DNA from: Alcanivorax sp.
Lineage (GTDB): Bacteria; Pseudomonadota; Gammaproteobacteria; Pseudomonadales; Alcanivoracaceae
NCBI GenBank assembly: GCA_007135015.1
Contig: SLJS01000021.1
Location: forward strand, 1-6,207
DNA length: 6,207 bases
Direction of reading: 5' to 3'
The position numbers were made by a program, and so were the translations under genes. Shown here in pieces: positions 6,164 through 6,207 of this stretch (its first letter is position 1; every line of letters starts with the position of its first letter). Below the pieces are notes generated by a model. The model was given only the letters and a program-made list of their open reading frames with translations. It was not told the DNA's origin and did no database searches.

Positions 6164-6207
6164 TGTGGGAGCGGACCTTGGGCCGCGAAGGGCCCGGATT
6201 CCGGCAC
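6164..6207 (+). repeat. REP-like hairpin repeat, unit 3 (reaches the window edge)
   Basis: Begins TGTGGGAGCG, stem GCGGACC / GGGCCGC with one A-G mismatch around a TT turn (6171-6186), then GAA and a tail ending TTCCGGCAC exactly at the window end. Head, CGCGAA and tail match unit 1, while the stem bases differ but still pair. This pattern of conserved flanks and changed, still-pairing stems supports a structured mobile or repetitive element. Confidence 0.75.

Noticed and set aside
5877..6207. Minus-strand open frames over the nadB end and the repeat cluster
   Set aside because: They cross repeat DNA and the conserved end of nadB, are Arg/Ala-rich, and show no domain or ribosome site.
1..6207. 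CRISPR array, tRNA, rRNA, insertion sequence or novel defence system
   Set aside because: No regularly spaced repeats with unique spacers, RNA gene motifs, transposase or unfamiliar gene cassette were found. The genes form a conserved core locus.

Overview
This 6.2 kb window is a high-GC chromosomal segment that reads as gammaproteobacterial. The evidence is a 191-residue sigma-E very close to Escherichia coli RpoE and Pseudomonas AlgU, followed by the anti-sigma and regulator genes in family order, with nadB divergent from rpoE. A MucD-type protease as fifth gene resembles Pseudomonas and Ectothiorhodospiraceae-like relatives more than the enterics. The genus cannot be fixed from the window.

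Minus strand, read right to left: rpoE/algU (4063-3488), rseA/mucA (3460-2876), rseB/mucB (2876-1890), rseC/mucC (1893-1420) and mucD (1370 to the left edge, cut before its stop). rseA/rseB and rseB/rseC overlap by 1 and 4 nt. rpoE to rseA is 27 nt. The only larger gap is 49 nt before mucD. Together they form the envelope-stress module. The sigma factor is held at the inner membrane by RseA. RseB protects RseA in the periplasm and senses lipid or lipopolysaccharide damage. RseC is a redox-type Cys-rich membrane protein. MucD degrades or refolds damaged periplasmic protein. Here MucD carries a lipobox, which would make it membrane-anchored.

Positions 4064-4424 are the divergent control region. 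They hold an extended -10 promoter facing rpoE, a -10 facing nadB, a 12-bp dyad between them, and a leader of about 250-280 nt in front of rpoE.

Plus strand: nadB (4425-6065), L-aspartate oxidase, complete with all expected active-site residues. Its last codons run through a four-copy 7-bp tandem repeat, and its stop codon lies inside the first unit of a REP-like hairpin repeat cluster that fills 6061-6207.

I found no undescribed multigene system here. The gene content is a conserved core locus. The points worth a second look are the repeat-built 3' end of nadB, the REP cluster with compensatory stem changes, the lipoprotein form of MucD, and the divergent promoter architecture.
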